Source of the DNA: an uncultured Myxococcales bacterium | Lineage (GTDB): Bacteria > Myxococcota_A > UBA9042 | NCBI GenBank assembly: GCA_903924465.1 | Contig: CAIYBN010000082.1 | Location: forward strand, 1-64,000 | Direction of reading: 5' to 3' | DNA length: 64,000 nucleotides | Shown: piece after piece, positions 8,309-17,723 of the stretch | Position numbering within the stretch: position 1 is the stretch's first letter | How the letters are laid out: every line of letters starts with the position of its first letter | Translations under genes and position numbers: made by a program | The notes under the pieces: generated by a model | The model's input: the letters and a program-made list of their open reading frames with translations, nothing else | Databases searched by the model: none | What the model was told of the DNA's origin: nothing

Positions 8309-11122
8309 TCAGTCCGTCGCGTCCAAATTCGGTCCGGCGCCACGCTTGCCTTCAAAGGTGCACAGCGCGTCGGACTTGCGCACCCAAAGTTCCATTTCCA
8401 GATCTTTCCAGTGCTTCAGCTTGGAGTCGGTGTAGAGTCGTTCTTGCTGAAAATGCTGCATAATCGTCGCGCGCTTGGGCAGTTGTGCCACGGCAAAGTA
8501 GCTCATCGGCGCCACGACGATGTATTTCAAGTTGTCCTTGCACACCGCGTCCCAGAAGTCCTCCAGCCGCACGGCGCCGGTGTCGAAGACTTTGGAATTG
8601 GTGTCCACCTGATCGCCTGCCAGCCGCCGCCCGGAGAGCAACGCGAGCAGCGGCGCATAATCGCTGGCGCCAGTGATCGTCTCATTCGGCTTGGTATGGT
8701 CGCGGATCCACGCAGCCATCTCGTCAGCGGTCGAATACCAACGCTTTTTGTTCCACAAATAGTGGTGCACGCCGCTTTCGATGTTGCCGCGCAGGCGCGT
8801 CTCGCCCCAGAACACCGCACGGGTCAGCTGACCCAACCACGGCGGGCCAGGCGGATCCAGCCATTCGAATCCCAGCTGTTCGCCCACGCCCTTGGAATCG
8901 TTGACCGGCTTGAATTCAGACGGGTAAGCCTTCAAATTTGCGGCATTGTTGATGGGAATCGCGAAAATCGCCATGAACGCGAGCGCGATCGCCAGAATGC
9001 CCGCCGCCTTTGCGTGTGGGTCCAACCGCGGCTGATGCGCGCGGATCGCGATCGCTCCGAATTCCGCGAGTGTCTCCAGCGTCCCGGCGGCGCAGACGGA
9101 CAGCAGCGGCAGGATCAGCGCCCAATAGAAATCATAACGCTCCTTGAACTGGCCGAACTCGCCGATGAGCGCCAGCGCGGCGATGAAAAGCACCATGCGA
9201 TGGCCCAGTTCCGGCGACTGCCACCACGTGCGCGGATGCCACAGGACGCGCCACGGTGACGGCTCGTTGGCCTTGCGGGGCGGATGTCGTGTTCGCGTAC
9301 CGAGCCACACGCGCAAAACCACCGCAAGCGGCGCCAGCAGCGCCAACCACAGGTGCACGGCGTGGTAGTACAGGACGATGTTGAAATCCTTGGCGCCCAA
9401 CATCAGGAACAGGTTGTTGAACCACGCGGGCGGCCCGCCGGAAATCGCCATGAAGCCTTCGACCTTGGCTTTCTTGGCAAAATGGTAGGTGAAGACCTGC
9501 GTGAGGTAGTGATCGCCAGCCAGCAGCACACCCAGCAGCGTGATCGAGCCCCAGACCGCCAGAAAACCGAGCAGCACGCGGATGGCCGGTTGGGCCAGCC
9601 AGCGCTGCCAGACGACTTTCTGCGTACCGAGCGGCAGGAACGCGAGCAGGGCGACCATGGCCAGCGTCATACCCAGCGCGTAGAACCCGGTCGCCGCCGC
9701 TGCGCCCAGGAGCGCGCCGCCGAGGAGCCAGCGGCCGCCCAGAATGGCCCAGACGCCCCACATCATCCAGCAGGTCGTCAGATTGACGCCCGTGAGGTTG
9801 GTGGACGCCTGCAGGACTTCCGCGGCAAACAGGTTCAGCACCAGCGTCAGCAGCCCCGCGGGCACGCCCAGGAGCCGTCGGGCGATGCGCCAGGTGGCGA
9901 TCGCGGCACCAAGTGCTGCCAGCACGGAAAGCCATTTGCCGACAAGGAAGTCATAGCCAAACAGCTTGTAGGCGAGCGCCGGCACCGCGATGTGCAACGG
10001 CGGATGGCTAAAGAAGAAGTCGCGGTACGGCCACTTGCCTTCGGTCCAGAGCCGCGCGGCGTAGTAGTACAGCGCCTCGTCGGTCGTGGAGTAGCGCGTG
10101 CCGTTGGCTTTGAGCACCAGCCACATGGCCAGCAGAACCAGCACGGCGACGATTTCCACGCCTGGCCACTGCGTTTTCCAATCCTGCGACACCTTTCCGA
10201 CCGGCGCGACCCGGACGATGGCTTGTCCCAGCGCACCGCCGGCCAGGAGCAAGGCGCCCAAAGCCGCGCACGCGTGCGCGAGGTTGCCGCTCATCAGCGC
10301 CTGCGCCGAAACGAACAGCACAAGCCCGGCGACCAGCGCCAACCAAACGACGCGCGGCAACGCCTTTTGCAGCAGGGCCCACACTGCGATCCCAGCGAGT
10401 AGCGCGCCCGCCAGCAGCACGCCGCCCCCGGCCAGACTCGCGACTTGGATGTGCACTGCGTCCGCCGACGTTGTCGGCACCCTCAGCCCGACCAGCGCGG
10501 CCCACAGCGGCACTTCGGACTGACCGAGCCAGCCTTGAGGCACCAACAGGACCGCTGCGAGCAGCGCTGTCCCCAAACCCAGCCACGCGCGCGCGATTCG
10601 GGCGTTGGGCGTCGTCAGCGCGAGCGCTCCACCCAGGGCGATCGCCGCGCCGATCGGCAAGGTCAGCCCCTGCAAGGACGTTCGCAGCGGTTCCGTTGCT
10701 TGCACGGACAACAGCGGAAACGCGCATTCTCGCAGGCGAAAAGCCACCAGCGCGAGACACGCCGCGGCCATCAAGCTGCCGACCGAGGCCGTGCGTTGCG
10801 TCGGCTTCAGCCCCAGCACGAGCCCAATCACCGCCGAAGCGACGGCGAGCAGCCCCAGTCCGTCGGCCATCCGCGCCACCAGCGGAAAATTCGTCGCGGC
10901 ATGCGGCAGCAGGCAGCCGGCCGTCAGCAGCACGGCGCCCAGCAACGCGGGCAGCAACGTCCACAGGTGCACCGGCGCCGGTTCCTCAGGTTCCGCGTCG
11001 CCTGGCTCCGGCTCCGGTTGCGGCTCCGGCTCAACCATTTCCGCCGGGTTCTGGCGTTCAACGGGCGGTTGGACCTGCGCATGAACGCTCGGCTTCGGCG
11101 GCTTGACAGTACGACGCGCCAT
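8309..11122 (-). CDS. Membrane glycosyltransferase of the GT39/GT83 (PMT/ArnT-like) type
   Basis: 937 residues. After a Pro/Glu-rich cytosolic N-terminus of about 55 residues come many hydrophobic segments, about half of them before the catalytic-looking loop. That loop has TDEALYYYAARLW, then PYRDFFFSHPP, the acidic-pair and HPP pattern of polyprenyl-phosphate-sugar-dependent transferases. Such enzymes move a sugar from a lipid carrier to a protein or lipid on the periplasmic face; donor and acceptor cannot be told. The ~390-residue hydrophobic part before the loop is an extra compared with ordinary family members. AGAGGA precedes the ATG. The gene starts 15 bp after meaB and is probably cotranscribed with it. 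A shorter relative lies at 61998-63347. Confidence 0.75.
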   Translation of the reverse strand: MARRTVKPPKPSVHAQVQPPVERQNPAEMVEPEPQPEPEPGDAEPEEPAPVHLWTLLPALLGAVLLTAGCLLPHAATNFPLVARMADGLGLLAVASAVIGLVLGLKPTQRTASVGSLMAAACLALVAFRLRECAFPLLSVQATEPLRTSLQGLTLPIGAAIALGGALALTTPNARIARAWLGLGTALLAAVLLVPQGWLGQSEVPLWAALVGLRVPTTSADAVHIQVASLAGGGVLLAGALLAGIAVWALLQKALPRVVWLALVAGLVLFVSAQALMSGNLAHACAALGALLLAGGALGQAIVRVAPVGKVSQDWKTQWPGVEIVAVLVLLAMWLVLKANGTRYSTTDEALYYYAARLWTEGKWPYRDFFFSHPPLHIAVPALAYKLFGYDFLVGKWLSVLAALGAAIATWRIARRLLGVPAGLLTLVLNLFAAEVLQASTNLTGVNLTTCWMMWGVWAILGGRWLLGGALLGAAAATGFYALGMTLAMVALLAFLPLGTQKVVWQRWLAQPAIRVLLGFLAVWGSITLLGVLLAGDHYLTQVFTYHFAKKAKVEGFMAISGGPPAWFNNLFLMLGAKDFNIVLYYHAVHLWLALLAPLAVVLRVWLGTRTRHPPRKANEPSPWRVLWHPRTWWQSPELGHRMVLFIAALALIGEFGQFKERYDFYWALILPLLSVCAAGTLETLAEFGAIAIRAHQPRLDPHAKAAGILAIALAFMAIFAIPINNAANLKAYPSEFKPVNDSKGVGEQLGFEWLDPPGPPWLGQLTRAVFWGETRLRGNIESGVHHYLWNKKRWYSTADEMAAWIRDHTKPNETITGASDYAPLLALLSGRRLAGDQVDTNSKVFDTGAVRLEDFWDAVCKDNLKYIVVAPMSYFAVAQLPKRATIMQHFQQERLYTDSKLKHWKDLEMELWVRKSDALCTFEGKRGAGPNLDATD

Positions 11123-11137
11123 GGATCCTCTCGCTGT

Positions 11138-12115
11138 CTACGACAGCATCTGCCGGTCTTGCGGCAACGTCTGGGCCAAGGCGGTTCGCGCTGCCAGGTA
11201 CGGGTCCACGCGTCTCGCGGTCACCTCCGCCACCAGCAGTCGCCCCTCTGCCGTTTGTCGCAGCCACGTGTCTACGTTACGCCACACAGACTCGCGCACC
11301 AGCCCGCTGATGGCAAAGGCCGCGCGATTCTGCGCTCGCTGCTGGCTCGTCGGGCTCGTGATCAGGAACGTCCCGTGGGTCGCGATCGCTTGCGCCAGCT
11401 CGTCCACGCCCTCATTGCGCGCCGCGACCGTGCGCACGATCGGCGGCAGCCAGTCCGGCATTTCGCCCATCAACGTCTGCAAGCCGCGCAGATCGCCAAC
11501 GGTCCGGTCGGCACCATCCAGATCGGCCTTGTTGACGACAAAAATGTCGGCAATTTCCAGAATTCCCGCCTTGATCGCCTGAATATCGTCGCCCAGCCCG
11601 GGCACCAGCACCACGACCGTCGTGTCGGCGGTTCGCACGATGTCGATCTCGTCCTGGCCCACGCCAACGGTCTCGATGATCACGATGTCGTGGCCCATGG
11701 CGTCCAGCACGTGGACGATGTCATTGGTCGAGCGCGACAGCCCGCCCAGCGCCCCGCGCGTCGCCAAGCTGCGAATGAATACCTGAGGATCGTTGGCGAA
11801 TTCCATCATCCGAATGCGATCGCCCAAGATGGCACCGCCGGAAAAGGGGCTGGACGGATCCACGGCCAGGACGCCGACGCGCAATCCTTGCTTGCGGTAA
11901 AAGCCGATGAGTCGGGCGGTCAATGTCGACTTGCCGGAACCGGGATTGCCTGTGATGCCGATGACTTTGGCGCGGCCGGTGTGCGGATAGAGCAGGCGCA
12001 GGATTTCGGTCGCGCCGTCGATCCGGTCATCAAGCATGCGCATCAAGCGGGCAGCGGCGCGCACGTTGCCGGCGAGAATGGCATCGGCGGCTGCTTGAGA
12101 ACTGGCGAATCGCAT
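11138..12115 (-). CDS. meaB: Methylmalonyl-CoA mutase-associated GTPase MeaB (ArgK family)
   Basis: 325 residues, the usual family length. The P-loop is GNPGSGKS (residues 56-63), followed by the VLAVDPSSPFSGGAILGDRIRM region typical of MeaB, the ETVGVGQDE switch, and NKAD for guanine recognition. MeaB uses GTP hydrolysis to protect and reload the B12 cofactor of methylmalonyl-CoA or related mutases. The open frame extends 55 codons further upstream, but that extension lies over the dispersed repeat at 12193-12285, so the ATG at 12115 is preferred although no strong ribosome site is seen. No mutase subunit gene is in the window. A glycosyltransferase gene follows after 15 bp. Confidence 0.9.
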   Translation of the reverse strand: MRFASSQAAADAILAGNVRAAARLMRMLDDRIDGATEILRLLYPHTGRAKVIGITGNPGSGKSTLTARLIGFYRKQGLRVGVLAVDPSSPFSGGAILGDRIRMMEFANDPQVFIRSLATRGALGGLSRSTNDIVHVLDAMGHDIVIIETVGVGQDEIDIVRTADTTVVVLVPGLGDDIQAIKAGILEIADIFVVNKADLDGADRTVGDLRGLQTLMGEMPDWLPPIVRTVAARNEGVDELAQAIATHGTFLITSPTSQQRAQNRAAFAISGLVRESVWRNVDTWLRQTAEGRLLVAEVTARRVDPYLAARTALAQTLPQDRQMLS

Positions 12116-12192
12116 GGGCAGGAGCGGCCTTGTCGTTCTCGGGTCGGCCTGTTCAGGCCAAGGCTGGCATACCCGGCTGGTGCTGATCGATA

Positions 12193-12285
12193 CACTCCGA
12201 CCGAAGTTCGAGATCAAACGCTTTTTGATCCGCGGCGTGCCACCGGAGGTGCACGCTCGCGGTCCCAGTCCGAAATGCAACAGGT
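12193..12285 (-). repeat. Dispersed 92/93-bp element, copy A
   Basis: On the minus strand this 93-bp block begins ACCTGTTGCATTTCGGACTG and ends CTTCGGTCGGAGTG. It matches copy B (26693-26784) at all but one base outside a short hypervariable segment. That segment is the loop of a GATC..GATC hairpin, here GATC-AAAAAGCGTTT-GATC. The element starts 40 bp after the stop codon of the outer-membrane-like gene at 12326-13219 and has the same orientation. It contains a second short hairpin, CACC-TCC-GGTG. No coding role is apparent. Confidence 0.88.
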
Positions 12286-12325
12286 CTGAGCGACGAGATT
12301 TGGTGTTGGAATAAGGTCGTCATGT

Positions 12326-13219
12326 TTAGAACGATACGCCGATCTTGCCGGTGACCATGCTCAGGCTTTCACTGAAGGAGCGCATGAACTCGGCGCCGAT
12401 TTGCACGCGGGTGACGATGACGCGAAAGCCGATGGTGGCGCGCTGGCTGATGGCGTCGGCAATGTGTGAAGCGTCGCCCAACGGCGCGAGCTGCGCGACG
12501 ATCGGCCGGATCGACTTGTCGGTCGGGTACAGGCTGACCAGGTGCGTGTTGACGTGCGTGAACGACGGCGAGTAGGCGATCCACGGCTGAATGGCGACGA
12601 CGCCGCCGATCCCGAAGGATTTTGACGCGGCGAGGTCCAGACCGACGATGAACATGTCGATCTGCGAATTGCCGAGCACGGTGTGAATCGAGGGACGCAC
12701 GAGGATGTCCGGAATGTTCTTGTAGCCGTCCGTGATGCTGACGCCGAGCTCGATGCCGATCGCCGTGAGGCTGGAATTGCTGAGTCCGGTCACGACGCCG
12801 CCGACCTGCATGCTGTACGGCAAGCCCTTGCGCACGCGAACCTGCTGCGTGGTGACGATCGACTGTGGCGAGCCGGCCGCCTTGGTCCAGTAGTCGGCTG
12901 TGGAATTGGTGCCCACGCCGCTGATTTCGTAGGACGCTTCGACGCCGAGCGAACCGCCCGAAGCCGCTGGACCGGCCATGCGTGGTCCCATGGCCATACC
13001 GACTTCGCGCATCAGCTGCTTGTACGACGTGTTCTCAATCGGCGTGTTCGGCGTGGCCGTTGCCGGGTCGATGAACCGCTCAAAGTGCAAATCCAAGCCG
13101 GCAGCGGCAGCCTGACCCGGCACGGTGAGCGCCGCCGTCGCGCACAGAAGGGCGAAAACGATGCCGCGCCGCGCGGAAGCGGGCGTCAGCAGGGGAAATT
13201 GCAGCCTCGTTGCGGACAT
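12326..13219 (-). CDS. Secreted, probable outer-membrane beta-barrel protein
   Basis: 297 residues from the ATG at 13219, which has GGAGA eight bases upstream; a longer open frame upstream lacks such a site. The signal peptide ends in GQAAAA near residue 40. The rest has alternating hydrophobic and polar residues with regularly spaced Gly and aromatic residues, and it ends in GKIGVSF with a C-terminal Phe, the usual signature of an outer-membrane barrel recognised by the BAM machinery. No family was recognised. Its 3' end is followed by dispersed element A and then meaB. Confidence 0.72.
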   Translation of the reverse strand: MSATRLQFPLLTPASARRGIVFALLCATAALTVPGQAAAAGLDLHFERFIDPATATPNTPIENTSYKQLMREVGMAMGPRMAGPAASGGSLGVEASYEISGVGTNSTADYWTKAAGSPQSIVTTQQVRVRKGLPYSMQVGGVVTGLSNSSLTAIGIELGVSITDGYKNIPDILVRPSIHTVLGNSQIDMFIVGLDLAASKSFGIGGVVAIQPWIAYSPSFTHVNTHLVSLYPTDKSIRPIVAQLAPLGDASHIADAISQRATIGFRVIVTRVQIGAEFMRSFSESLSMVTGKIGVSF

Positions 13220-13322
13220 CAGCGTCTCCGAAAATCGATTGCCTTCGCGCGTCACGCGCACGTCGGGCTCGTGCACCGATTCTGCTGGACCGTGGCCAGA
13301 TTGGCAAGCTTACGCCACTTTG

Positions 13323-14702
13323 CTAGCGCAAACCGCCCACAGCTCGCGCTTTTGCCGCCGCGTCTGCCTTCATCTGTTCGCGTGCAACCGGGTCTGCCCA
13401 GCGGGCCCGCACATCCGGCGCAAGCCCGGCGATCGGATCGAAGAAGAAAAACAAGCGGTCCGGGTCAACATTTGGGCTGCGGTAGACGGCGATGCCGGTC
13501 TCGCGGTCGTAGAAATCGTAGCTGTGCACATCGCGCTTGCCGCCGCCGCCCAGCGTGTCGACGACGAAAGTCGGCGTGTTGAATCCCGCCGTCGCGCCGC
13601 GTACGCCTTTTTCGATGTCGATCGCGACCTGCGCAGTCGTGCGCAGATCCTCCACGCCTTTGACCAGATCGTGCACGTAGACGTAGTACGGATGCACACC
13701 GACCATGCCCAGCCGCTTGATCAACTGCTGCATCGACGCGACCGAGTCGTTGACGCCGCGTTGCAAAACCGTTTGATTGCGAACATGTACGCCTGATTCG
13801 ACGAGTTGCCCAATGGCTTCGCGGGTGATCCAGGTCACCTCATTGGCGTGGTTGAAATGCGTGTGCAGCACCACGTCCTTGCGCAGCGATCGCCCCAACT
13901 GCACCACATGCACCAGCGCTTCGCGCCATTCGCGATCCGTCAGCAGCTTCTGCGGCATCACCGCCGGTCCCTTGGTGGCATAACGAATGCGCCGAATGTT
14001 CGGCAAGCCCAGCAAACGCTCGCCAATCAGCCGGATGTGCCGCGCCGGCAGGTTGTACACGTCGCCACCGGACAGCACGATGTCTTCCAACTCCGGCCGC
14101 GTCGCGATGTAGGCAAAGATCTGCTCCCACCGGGCCGTGTCGGCATTCAGGTGCACCTTATCGACAAGATCGGTGTTCAATCCGACTGCGTAAGATCGCG
14201 TGCAGAAACGGCAATACACCGGGCACGTGTCCAGAGCGAGAAACAGCGCCTTGTCCGGATAGCGGTGCGTCAAGCCCGGCACCGGCATGTCTTCCTGCTC
14301 GTGCAGGCTGTCCAGCGTCAGCTCGGGATGGTCCGGCAGCACTTGGGACGCCAGCGGGATGAACTGCCGGCGAATCGGGTCATCGTATGGATTCTGCCAA
14401 TCGATGAGGCTCAGCAAGTACGGCGTAACGCGCACGCTCATGGGCGCCAAATGGAAACCGCGGCCTGCGTCTTCGATGAAATCCCGCGGCGCGATGCCCT
14501 CGATCGCCGCGAGGAGTTTTTCCGTGCTCGTGATCGAGTGGCGGCCTTGCCAGCGGAAATCGAGAAATGTCGCTTCGTCCACGTCCCGCCAGGCGGGAAT
14601 TTCCTGCCAAAATGGCCCCTCCCGCAGATCGCGGTGGCTGAGCGCCTGTGACGGCACGGCGGGCTTCACAAAACCGGCCTGGTGCCTGCTGGGATCGTTC
14701 AC
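13323..14702 (-). CDS. KamA-type radical SAM aminomutase (lysine 2,3-aminomutase family)
   Basis: 459 residues. The [4Fe-4S] site is Cys160-x3-Cys164-x2-Cys167 within CPVYCRFCTRS. Upstream is the family block EQEDMPVPGLTHRYPD. The PLP-binding Lys sits in GGGGK near the C-terminus, just after PTFVVD, and a YVHDL segment supplies the other Asp known to bind the lysine amino group in clostridial lysine 2,3-aminomutase. The two Asp and the GGGGK separate it from EpmB-type proteins, so conversion of L-lysine to beta-lysine or a related shift is likely, though substrate is not proven. The start is a GTG with AGGAG seven bases upstream. The paired ArsA-like genes lie upstream on the same strand, 54 bp away. 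Confidence 0.82.
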   Translation of the reverse strand: MNDPSRHQAGFVKPAVPSQALSHRDLREGPFWQEIPAWRDVDEATFLDFRWQGRHSITSTEKLLAAIEGIAPRDFIEDAGRGFHLAPMSVRVTPYLLSLIDWQNPYDDPIRRQFIPLASQVLPDHPELTLDSLHEQEDMPVPGLTHRYPDKALFLALDTCPVYCRFCTRSYAVGLNTDLVDKVHLNADTARWEQIFAYIATRPELEDIVLSGGDVYNLPARHIRLIGERLLGLPNIRRIRYATKGPAVMPQKLLTDREWREALVHVVQLGRSLRKDVVLHTHFNHANEVTWITREAIGQLVESGVHVRNQTVLQRGVNDSVASMQQLIKRLGMVGVHPYYVYVHDLVKGVEDLRTTAQVAIDIEKGVRGATAGFNTPTFVVDTLGGGGKRDVHSYDFYDRETGIAVYRSPNVDPDRLFFFFDPIAGLAPDVRARWADPVAREQMKADAAAKARAVGGLR

Positions 14703-14756
14703 GGACGGACTCCTGACGTGCGCCGGATCGGGCTCATGCCCCTGTTTGGCGGGCAG

Positions 14757-15995
14757 TCAGCCTAGCACGGCGAGGCGATCAGCGTCGAGATCCTGCGCTC
14801 CAGCGATCTCCGCACCCAACGAAGCGAGTTCCGCAATTGTGTGAATGTCGCCATCGCGTTGGACGACCACGGCGCACACGCGATCGGGGCCCGCGAGGTG
14901 TTGGAGCGATTGGACGTGCTGAGCGTCCGCGTCAGCCAGTCGCTGCAGATCCTGTGCGGATTCCAGCACCTCGACGGCAGCGTCTTCGGCGCGCATGGGG
15001 GACAGACCTGCGGCTTCCAGCGCCGCGGCGATCGCGGGAATTTGCGCGGCATCAGGCGGCGGCTGCGCGGCGACCAGGACCCGATTGACGACGAAACCGG
15101 CGAACGGCATCGCCTGTTCCATCAGTTCCGCATGCAGGTGTCGGGCTTCGCGCAAGCAGGTCTCGCCGGGCGCCGTCACAATGAGAAAACGCGTATCCGG
15201 CGCCCGCAGCATCCGATCGGTCGCTTGGGTGCGATCGCGCAACTTCGGCAGGACGTCCTGGAATGCGCCAAAGAACTGCGCGATGTCGGGCAGAGCGTCC
15301 CGACCAAAAAGTCGCCCAAGTACGGACATCGCCATGGAATTGCCGGCGCCCAGGATGGAAAAGCCGCGCTTTTCGCCGGGCAGTGGAATCTTGGAGAACC
15401 ACTTGAGCACGCGATCGTTGATGAAGCTCGACAGCGTGTTGGACGCGTGCAGCAGGTCGATCGCGTTGTGCATCGGCGGCGTGTCCAGCACCATCAAATC
15501 AAACTGGCCTTTTTCGCGCAGCGTGTAGATCAGCTCCAGGGCAAAATACTCCGGGGACGCGGCGAGCGTTGGCAGGAACGCCCGATACACGCGGTTCTGC
15601 ACCACGCGCTGCCGGTTCGCCGCGTCGCCCAGGAGGCGCTCCACCATTTGCTCGGCCGCCACCGACGCATCCAGCATCATGGCGTGCAGCGACGCGCCGG
15701 GCGGCAGTGGCTTCGGCAACTGGCTCGCCAGCCGCGGCAGCACTTCCAGCGGCGTATTGGGCAGTTGCGGCGGACCGTCCCCTAGCACGGTCTTCAAGCC
15801 GAGCGCCTGCATCAGCCGCTGGGCCGGATCGATGGTCAGCACGAGCACGCGCCGACCCGCCATCGCCGCTTGCAGGGCCAGCGCGGCGGACGTCGTCGTT
15901 TTGCCCACGCCACCTGAACCGCAGGCGACGATCAACCGCGCGCGGCGAAGGACGTCAGCGACGGGAAGTTGCGCAATCGGATGCGGCGTCTTCAC
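14757..15995 (-). CDS. ArsA-like ATPase, second of an overlapping pair
   Basis: 412 residues. The N-terminal P-loop is GSGGVGKTT (residues 26-34), the deviant Walker A of the ArsA/GET3/MinD group, and VLTIDPAQRL follows, the family's Asp-containing strand. An LDTPP switch-like motif occurs mid-protein. The arsenical pump partner ArsB and the metalloid-binding Cys set of true ArsA are not evident, so arsenite transport is unlikely. Paired proteins of this kind are common in Actinobacteria and Myxococcota with unknown cargo. It overlaps the 3' end of the preceding ArsA-like gene by 4 bp (ATGA), pointing to coupled synthesis and probably a heterodimer. Confidence 0.78.
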   Translation of the reverse strand: MKTPHPIAQLPVADVLRRARLIVACGSGGVGKTTTSAALALQAAMAGRRVLVLTIDPAQRLMQALGLKTVLGDGPPQLPNTPLEVLPRLASQLPKPLPPGASLHAMMLDASVAAEQMVERLLGDAANRQRVVQNRVYRAFLPTLAASPEYFALELIYTLREKGQFDLMVLDTPPMHNAIDLLHASNTLSSFINDRVLKWFSKIPLPGEKRGFSILGAGNSMAMSVLGRLFGRDALPDIAQFFGAFQDVLPKLRDRTQATDRMLRAPDTRFLIVTAPGETCLREARHLHAELMEQAMPFAGFVVNRVLVAAQPPPDAAQIPAIAAALEAAGLSPMRAEDAAVEVLESAQDLQRLADADAQHVQSLQHLAGPDRVCAVVVQRDGDIHTIAELASLGAEIAGAQDLDADRLAVLG

Positions 15996-16975
15996 GCGAC
16001 CCCCTTGCGCAGCGCCAGCGCCAACTCGTCGATCGCCTGCAGGTTCAACTCGCGCTCAAATCGCCAAGGCAGCGTGATGAGCGTGTTCGGCGGCAGCATT
16101 TCCCGCAGGCGGCGCGCGGCGGAGAGCGCTTTGGCGCGGCGGTTGGCGATGCGCTCGGCCGTGATGCGCCACGGGCCAAGCAGACCGGGATCGCGATCGG
16201 CCGCGCGATCGAGCGCGTCCAGGACATCGACATCGTGAGAGCGCGGCATCACCGCGTTCAGGATTACCGCGGCGGCGTCCACACCGTGACGTTCCAGCAG
16301 CAGCGCACGCAACTCCAGGGTCTCGACGACCGGCATGTCTTCGGGCAGCGTCACCAGCGTCAGGCCGGTGCGCGCCGGATCGCGCAGGAGCGCGCGCATG
16401 CCTTCCGCATACGTGGCGACCGGTCCGGTGCGAAAAACGCCAGACAGCATGTTGGGAATCGCATACATCCCGGCGACAAAGCCGGAAGTCGGCAGATCGC
16501 AGATCACCAGGTTCCAGTGGTGATCGCCTTTCGGCCCGTGCTCTTCGACGGTCGTCCAGAGTTGGTAGAGGAACAACGCGGGGCGCACGGCCGGCGACGC
16601 GCGGAAAAATCCCTCCACCGCCTTGTTGCGTAGCGCCAGGTGCACGAGCGCGGGGACTTTGAGCTGGCGAATCGCAAAATACCGCAGCGAATCCATGGCC
16701 GACAAGCTCTGCGCCCAAATGTGCGGAGCGACCTGTCGCGGCTCCGGGCCGATCACGTGCGAGCCGAACAGCGGCGCGGCGCGGGAAATGGACTCAAACT
16801 CCACGAGCAGGACCTTCTTGCCTTGTTCCGCGGCTGCGCGGGCCAGGACTGCCGCGACGGTCGATTTGCCGACGCCGCCTTTGCCCGTCACCAACAGCAA
16901 CTCGCGGTCGAGGAGCGCGTTGACGTTGCGGTTTGGGTCATCGGGTAGTGGCGGCGGGGCGTGTTGCGACATCAT
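15992..16975 (-). CDS. ArsA-like ATPase, first of an overlapping pair
   Basis: About 327 residues from the ATG at 16975; an open extension of 22 codons upstream looks untranslated. The P-loop is GKGGVGKS (residues 31-38), with the signature Lys of ArsA/Get3/MinD dimers, and VLLVEFESISRA follows where the partner has DPAQR. LVICDLPTSGF marks the switch strand. The protein is probably a cytosolic ATP-dependent dimer with the gene product encoded directly downstream (4-bp overlap). A HAD-type phosphatase gene lies 52 bp upstream on the same strand. Cargo and partner are unknown. Confidence 0.78.
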   Translation of the reverse strand: MMSQHAPPPLPDDPNRNVNALLDRELLLVTGKGGVGKSTVAAVLARAAAEQGKKVLLVEFESISRAAPLFGSHVIGPEPRQVAPHIWAQSLSAMDSLRYFAIRQLKVPALVHLALRNKAVEGFFRASPAVRPALFLYQLWTTVEEHGPKGDHHWNLVICDLPTSGFVAGMYAIPNMLSGVFRTGPVATYAEGMRALLRDPARTGLTLVTLPEDMPVVETLELRALLLERHGVDAAAVILNAVMPRSHDVDVLDALDRAADRDPGLLGPWRITAERIANRRAKALSAARRLREMLPPNTLITLPWRFERELNLQAIDELALALRKGVA

Positions 16976-17027
16976 GCGAGCCACAGCATAGCTGCAACCG
17001 CGTTTCGCGCAATCGCCCGGCCCTCGA

Positions 17028-17723
17028 TCACGTTTCCTCACACGCCGGGACCAACCAACAGGCGGCCTTGGCGTGCTGCAACAGCGGCAGGTCCCAGCGA
17101 CTATCGCCCAGCGCCAGATCGGGTCGGGGCAAGTGGCGGGCCGTCAGGACTTGCGGCTTGCCGAAACCGACCGGGATCGGCTCGGCAAACTGCGGGCCGG
17201 GCGTCAAAGTGCATTCCAGGGCGATGACTTGCGCGTTGGAGAGGCCAGCGAGTTGCAGACCGAGCTGCACGGCGGGCAACGGCGACGCCGAAATGACCAA
17301 CAGGTGGACGCCTCGCGCCATGGCGGCTTGCAGCGCGTCGATGAGCCAACGCCGGGGCACGATGCGGCTCAGCATGGCTTCGCGCAGCCTCGGGTGCGCG
17401 TCTGCGGCGGGAACGCGCGCAAGCAACTCCGCCGAAAAACGGCAACCGTCGGCGTAGGAATGGTCCATCAGGTCCAGGTACTGCGCGAAGCTGACTGCAC
17501 CCGCCTGCCAGGGATGATAGGGCGGCGTCGACGCCACGCGCACGACCTCATCGCCGACATCGCCGGACCACAGCGTGTTGTCCGCATCGGCGGCGATCCA
17601 CGCGTCGGTGGGCAATTGTGCAATCGCTGCAAGTACTTCTTCACGGCCTGCGCGATGCAGGCGGGGGAGAGCGTCGATGTCCGGCACGGCAACCTCGGGA
17701 GAAACCGGCGCGGATGCTGCCAC
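17028..17723 (-). CDS. HAD-superfamily hydrolase, phosphoserine phosphatase-like
   Basis: 231 residues. Motif I is DADNT (nucleophile Asp46, acid/base Asp48), motif II is in LLVISAS, and motif IV is GDSRWDLPLL. The helical cap inserted after motif I fits the SerB-like C1 class. The expected reaction is Mg-dependent phosphomonoester hydrolysis in the cytosol; the substrate is not defined. The start is a GTG without a convincing ribosome site, so an internal start remains possible. It is divergent from the DUF1385 gene across 111 bp and heads the minus-strand run with the ArsA-like pair. Confidence 0.75.
   Translation of the reverse strand: MAASAPVSPEVAVPDIDALPRLHRAGREEVLAAIAQLPTDAWIAADADNTLWSGDVGDEVVRVASTPPYHPWQAGAVSFAQYLDLMDHSYADGCRFSAELLARVPAADAHPRLREAMLSRIVPRRWLIDALQAAMARGVHLLVISASPLPAVQLGLQLAGLSNAQVIALECTLTPGPQFAEPIPVGFGKPQVLTARHLPRPDLALGDSRWDLPLLQHAKAACWLVPACEET

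Noticed and set aside
12116-12280. 55-codon N-terminal extension of MeaB
   Set aside because: It covers the dispersed 93-bp element, is not part of the family, and the family starts near the ATG at 12115.
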